Assembly (NCBI RefSeq): GCF_003610775.1
Contig: NZ_RAQO01000005.1
Location: forward strand, 372,001 to 436,000
Source of the DNA: Alginatibacterium sediminis
Lineage (GTDB): Bacteria > Pseudomonadota > Gammaproteobacteria > Enterobacterales > Celerinatantimonadaceae
Direction of reading: 5' to 3'
DNA length: 64,000 nt
Below are positions 61,796 to 64,000 of the stretch, one piece after another (within the stretch, counting starts at the first letter, position 1; each line of letters begins with the position of its first letter). The position numbers and the translations under genes were made by a program. The notes below the pieces were generated by a model. The model made no database searches, was not told where the DNA came from, and worked only from the letters and a program-made list of their open reading frames with translations.

Positions 61796-63170
61796 GCTAA
61801 AGAATACCTTTCAATTAGCAATTTATAGTGTATTGCTGGTGTTGCAAAAAGCAGCTGGTTTGATCTTAATTCCAGTGAGTACGCGCTACCTCAGTCTTGA
61901 GCAATATGGCCTAGTTGAGGTACTGCTAGTCCTGTTTTCGTTTTGTTCCTTATTGGAAATTAGTGCCGGAACGCTGCCTCGATTTATAGAACGGTATTCG
62001 ACACCACGGCAACAACAATTGCTGATTAGTACCGCTTTTAGTTTAAGCCTTGCTTATGGCAGTGTCTTAGCCTTACTGATTGGCTTGGGACTGCGCTTTT
62101 CTGGCTTTGAAGTTTTGTCACTCTATAGCGACAGCCAAATAATAAAAGTTACCGGCATTATCGCGCTTATGATTGCTCTGCAACCTTTATTGATGTGGCT
62201 ACGCGTGGTCGAGCGGGTCAATGCGTATGCAGTCGTCGTCCTTATTCAAGTTGTTTGCCAATTAAGCTTGGCGATTGCAGGATTAAAATCAGGTCAGGGA
62301 ATTGATGCGATTCTAAATGCTAGCTTGCTTGGAAACGCGGTGGCCTTATTAATGGCTGTATTGTTTAATCGAAAGCAGTTGGCTTTGCGATTAGAGACAG
62401 GCCTGGTGACTTCCATGTTGGTCTACCAGCGTTACTTAATTGCAGCTTCTATGTGCTTATTCGTATTACACGGTTTTGATCGAATCTTTTTAGCCTCAAG
62501 TCTTGGTGCTGAAACCTTAGCTCAGTACGCAGTTATGGTGAAGCTTATTGAGGCAATGGCCATGTGCTTTGGTGTTTTGGAAGCCTGGTGGCATCCACGC
62601 AGGTTTATGGTGCTTAGTCAAGATGGTGGCGAGCGCAAGGTTCTACAAGTTCATCAGATGATGCTAATGGCACTGATGCTAATCATGCTCAGCTGTTTGG
62701 TGCTGGCGCCAATTGTATTACCGCTTTTGATCCCCGAGCAATACTTGCAAGGCTTGCAATGGTTGCCGTTACTGGTTTTAGCGGGTGGATTTAAGCTAGC
62801 GACATCGGTTTTCGATATGGCCTGCTACCTCAATGCGAAACCGGTATGGTTATTTAGGGGTAACGCCGCCGCAGCGGTTTTGGCGCTGGTCTGTTATGCA
62901 CTTTTAGTTCCAAGCTACGGCATTTGGGGCTTATTGCTGAGTTTAAACATCGTTTATGCCTCCCGACTAGTGGTGTTCTTTTACCTTAGTCAATCCATCC
63001 GTCCATTGGCTTACCAATCTTCATGGTTGTTCATTGCTTTGTTGTTGCCGCTTGTTTTTGTTGGTTTGTCATTAAGCACCCTAAATGACTGGTTTTCTCT
63101 AGCCGCTCTGGTGAGTTTGGCTTGGGCATTTTTAACACGCAGTAATGCCTCCAGGTTGAAACTGAACTAA
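61782..63170 (+). CDS. Wzx-type oligosaccharide flippase, SypK-like
   Basis: 462 residues from the ATG at 61782 (GGAGG seven bases upstream). About twelve to fourteen membrane helices. FQLAIYSVLLVLQKAAGLIL and IPVSTRYLSLEQYGLVEVLL match the polysaccharide biosynthesis (MVF/MOP) start, and LAGGFKLATSVFDMACYLNA marks the second half. Translocates lipid-linked repeat units to the periplasm for the Wzy-like polymerase. Confidence 0.85.
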   Translation: MQWDKLKNTFQLAIYSVLLVLQKAAGLILIPVSTRYLSLEQYGLVEVLLVLFSFCSLLEISAGTLPRFIERYSTPRQQQLLISTAFSLSLAYGSVLALLIGLGLRFSGFEVLSLYSDSQIIKVTGIIALMIALQPLLMWLRVVERVNAYAVVVLIQVVCQLSLAIAGLKSGQGIDAILNASLLGNAVALLMAVLFNRKQLALRLETGLVTSMLVYQRYLIAASMCLFVLHGFDRIFLASSLGAETLAQYAVMVKLIEAMAMCFGVLEAWWHPRRFMVLSQDGGERKVLQVHQMMLMALMLIMLSCLVLAPIVLPLLIPEQYLQGLQWLPLLVLAGGFKLATSVFDMACYLNAKPVWLFRGNAAAAVLALVCYALLVPSYGIWGLLLSLNIVYASRLVVFFYLSQSIRPLAYQSSWLFIALLLPLVFVGLSLSTLNDWFSLAALVSLAWAFLTRSNASRLKLN

Positions 63171-63173
63171 GCG

Positions 63174-63186
63174 TTGCATAATGCAA
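63174..63186. promoter_or_regulatory. LuxO/SypG-type activator element, site 7
   Basis: TTGCA-TAA-TGCAA, an exact match, four bases after the flippase stop. Only 39 bases separate it from the sigma54 element. Confidence 0.8.
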
Positions 63187-63225
63187 ATATGTTTTTATCT
63201 ATTTGATATTTATAGGTAAATTTTA

Positions 63226-63242
63226 TTGGCCTCATATTTGCA
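63226..63242 (+). promoter_or_regulatory. Sigma54 promoter, site 7
   Basis: TTGGCCTCATATTTGCA: intact TTGGC and TTGCA with GG-N10-GC. Expected start about 63254, 30 bases before the acyltransferase ATG. Confidence 0.75.
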
Positions 63243-63283
63243 ATCTCTGATTAAGTACACGATATAGCATTAAGGAAAGCCTA

Positions 63284-64000
63284 ATGACTCGAGACATGAT
63301 AGCCAATACCCGTGTTTGGTTGAAACATAGTCAGCATCCGCTCGCGCAATTTAGTTTTAAACAGCTTAAGGCCATACGGCAATTCAATCTGCCAAAGATC
63401 CCGTTGATTTTTGACCTGTGTTACCGACTTTGGGTATTTGCTAGTAGCGTAGTGACGGCAGTGCTGCGGGTTTTGTGGTGGACACCATTGTTTAGAGGTC
63501 AAACGCAAGGCACTAGTCGCAGGCTTTACCTATACGGCGGTATACCGCTATTGGGAGAGGGCTTAGTCATGCAGATTGGTGATGATTGCCGAATTAGTGC
63601 CCATACCACTTTCAGTGGACGCAGTGAGCAGGGTAAACCGGCACGACTATCTATTGGTAACAATGTTGACATCGGTTGGCAATGCACGATAGCGGTTGGG
63701 ACCAAGGTAACGATTGCTGACAATGTACGCATTGCTCAAGGCTGTTTTATTGCTGGCTATTCAGGGCACCCGTTGCAAGCAGACTTGCGAGCCGCCGGCC
63801 ATGCCGAACCCGCCCATTCGCGCAGTTCTGTAGTATTAGAGAGAGATGTTTGGTTGGCCTCAAAGGTAAGTGTACTGCCGGGAGTTACCATTGGGCAAGG
63901 TACGGTGGTAGCAACCGGAAGTATTGTGACTCGCAGCTTACCTGATGGAGTTTTAGCTGCTGGAATTCCAGCAAAAGTGATTCGTAAGTTGGAGGATAGT
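63284..64000 (+). CDS. Hexapeptide-repeat (LbH) acyltransferase, SypM-like, truncated by the window edge
   Basis: Open to the window end, 239 codons so far, from the ATG at 63284 (AAGGA upstream). The N-terminal 80 residues are hydrophobic or basic. From about residue 85 a left-handed beta-helix is seen: LSIGNNVDIGWQCTIAVGTK, IADNVRIAQGCFIAG, VVLERDVWLASKVSVLPGVT and GQGTVVATGSIVTRSLPDGV, then AAGIPAKVIRKLE. Catalytic-type His occurs in AGYSGHPL. Acetylates or acylates a sugar. The Vibrio counterpart is sypM. Confidence 0.87.
   Translation, partial: MTRDMIANTRVWLKHSQHPLAQFSFKQLKAIRQFNLPKIPLIFDLCYRLWVFASSVVTAVLRVLWWTPLFRGQTQGTSRRLYLYGGIPLLGEGLVMQIGDDCRISAHTTFSGRSEQGKPARLSIGNNVDIGWQCTIAVGTKVTIADNVRIAQGCFIAGYSGHPLQADLRAAGHAEPAHSRSSVVLERDVWLASKVSVLPGVTIGQGTVVATGSIVTRSLPDGVLAAGIPAKVIRKLEDS

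Overview
The window looks like chromosome from a marine gammaproteobacterium. Composition is moderately AT-rich, most genes have Shine-Dalgarno sequences and some start at TTG or GTG. Close family matches point to the Alteromonadales/Vibrionales neighbourhood: RlmF, YhdH/AcuI, a BetIBA operon, an EamA-type exporter and above all a Vibrio-type syp exopolysaccharide locus with a LuxO/SypG-type regulator. The genus is inferred only. No rRNA, tRNA, CRISPR array or insertion sequence was seen.

1-34000 is mostly housekeeping and accessory metabolism. It holds the end of an MBL-fold RNA-processing-type hydrolase, an IalB-like protein and two secreted PEP-CTERM-type proteins. The choline-to-glycine-betaine operon betI-betB-betA follows, with a BetI-like operator, then a chemoreceptor behind a TetR-type inverted repeat. 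After these come AcuI/YhdH, two VOC proteins, an epsilon-like exonuclease, RlmF, a DEAD-box helicase and a guanidine-II (mini-ykkC) riboswitch in front of a SugE/Gdx guanidinium exporter. The rest of this part includes a thioredoxin-like protein, an OmpA-type protein, a gluzincin-like protease, a GIY-YIG protein, small enzymes, transporters (MFS, EamA, DUF1275), a LysR/racemase-like/kinase-like group, a Cys-Ntn amide hydrolase and NnrS.

34000-64000 is a rearranged syp-like exopolysaccharide locus. Chain-length and glycosyltransferase genes (34287-37959) are followed by sypA-B-C-D-F-G (38157-46856): STAS protein, OmpA lipoprotein, six-SLBB exporter, CpsD-like ATPase, hybrid kinase with Hpt, and sigma54 activator. 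No sypE is present. Next come a LruC/GEVED secreted protein, a Gly-rich lipoprotein and a glycosyltransferase. A separate sugar-catabolic group (DeoR, DeoC, FGGY kinase, aldo-keto reductase, RidA) interrupts the locus. Then follow a PEP-CTERM gene, glycosyltransferases, a Wzy-type polymerase, a Wzx-type flippase and a truncated hexapeptide acyltransferase at the window edge.

The main discovery is regulatory. A LuxO-type element, TTGCA-W3-TGCAA or a one- or two-mismatch variant, occurs at seven intergenic sites in the locus. At six of them a sigma54 -24/-12 element (GG-N10-GC) lies downstream, with a gap of 61-63 nt in five cases and 39 nt in one. At the seventh, a single element lies between two near-consensus sigma54 promoters that face each other. 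The regulator gene itself lies in one of these operons. The simplest reading is that SypF-SypG controls the whole locus, including its own genes and a divergent PEP-CTERM gene, as a self-reinforcing sigma54 regulon.
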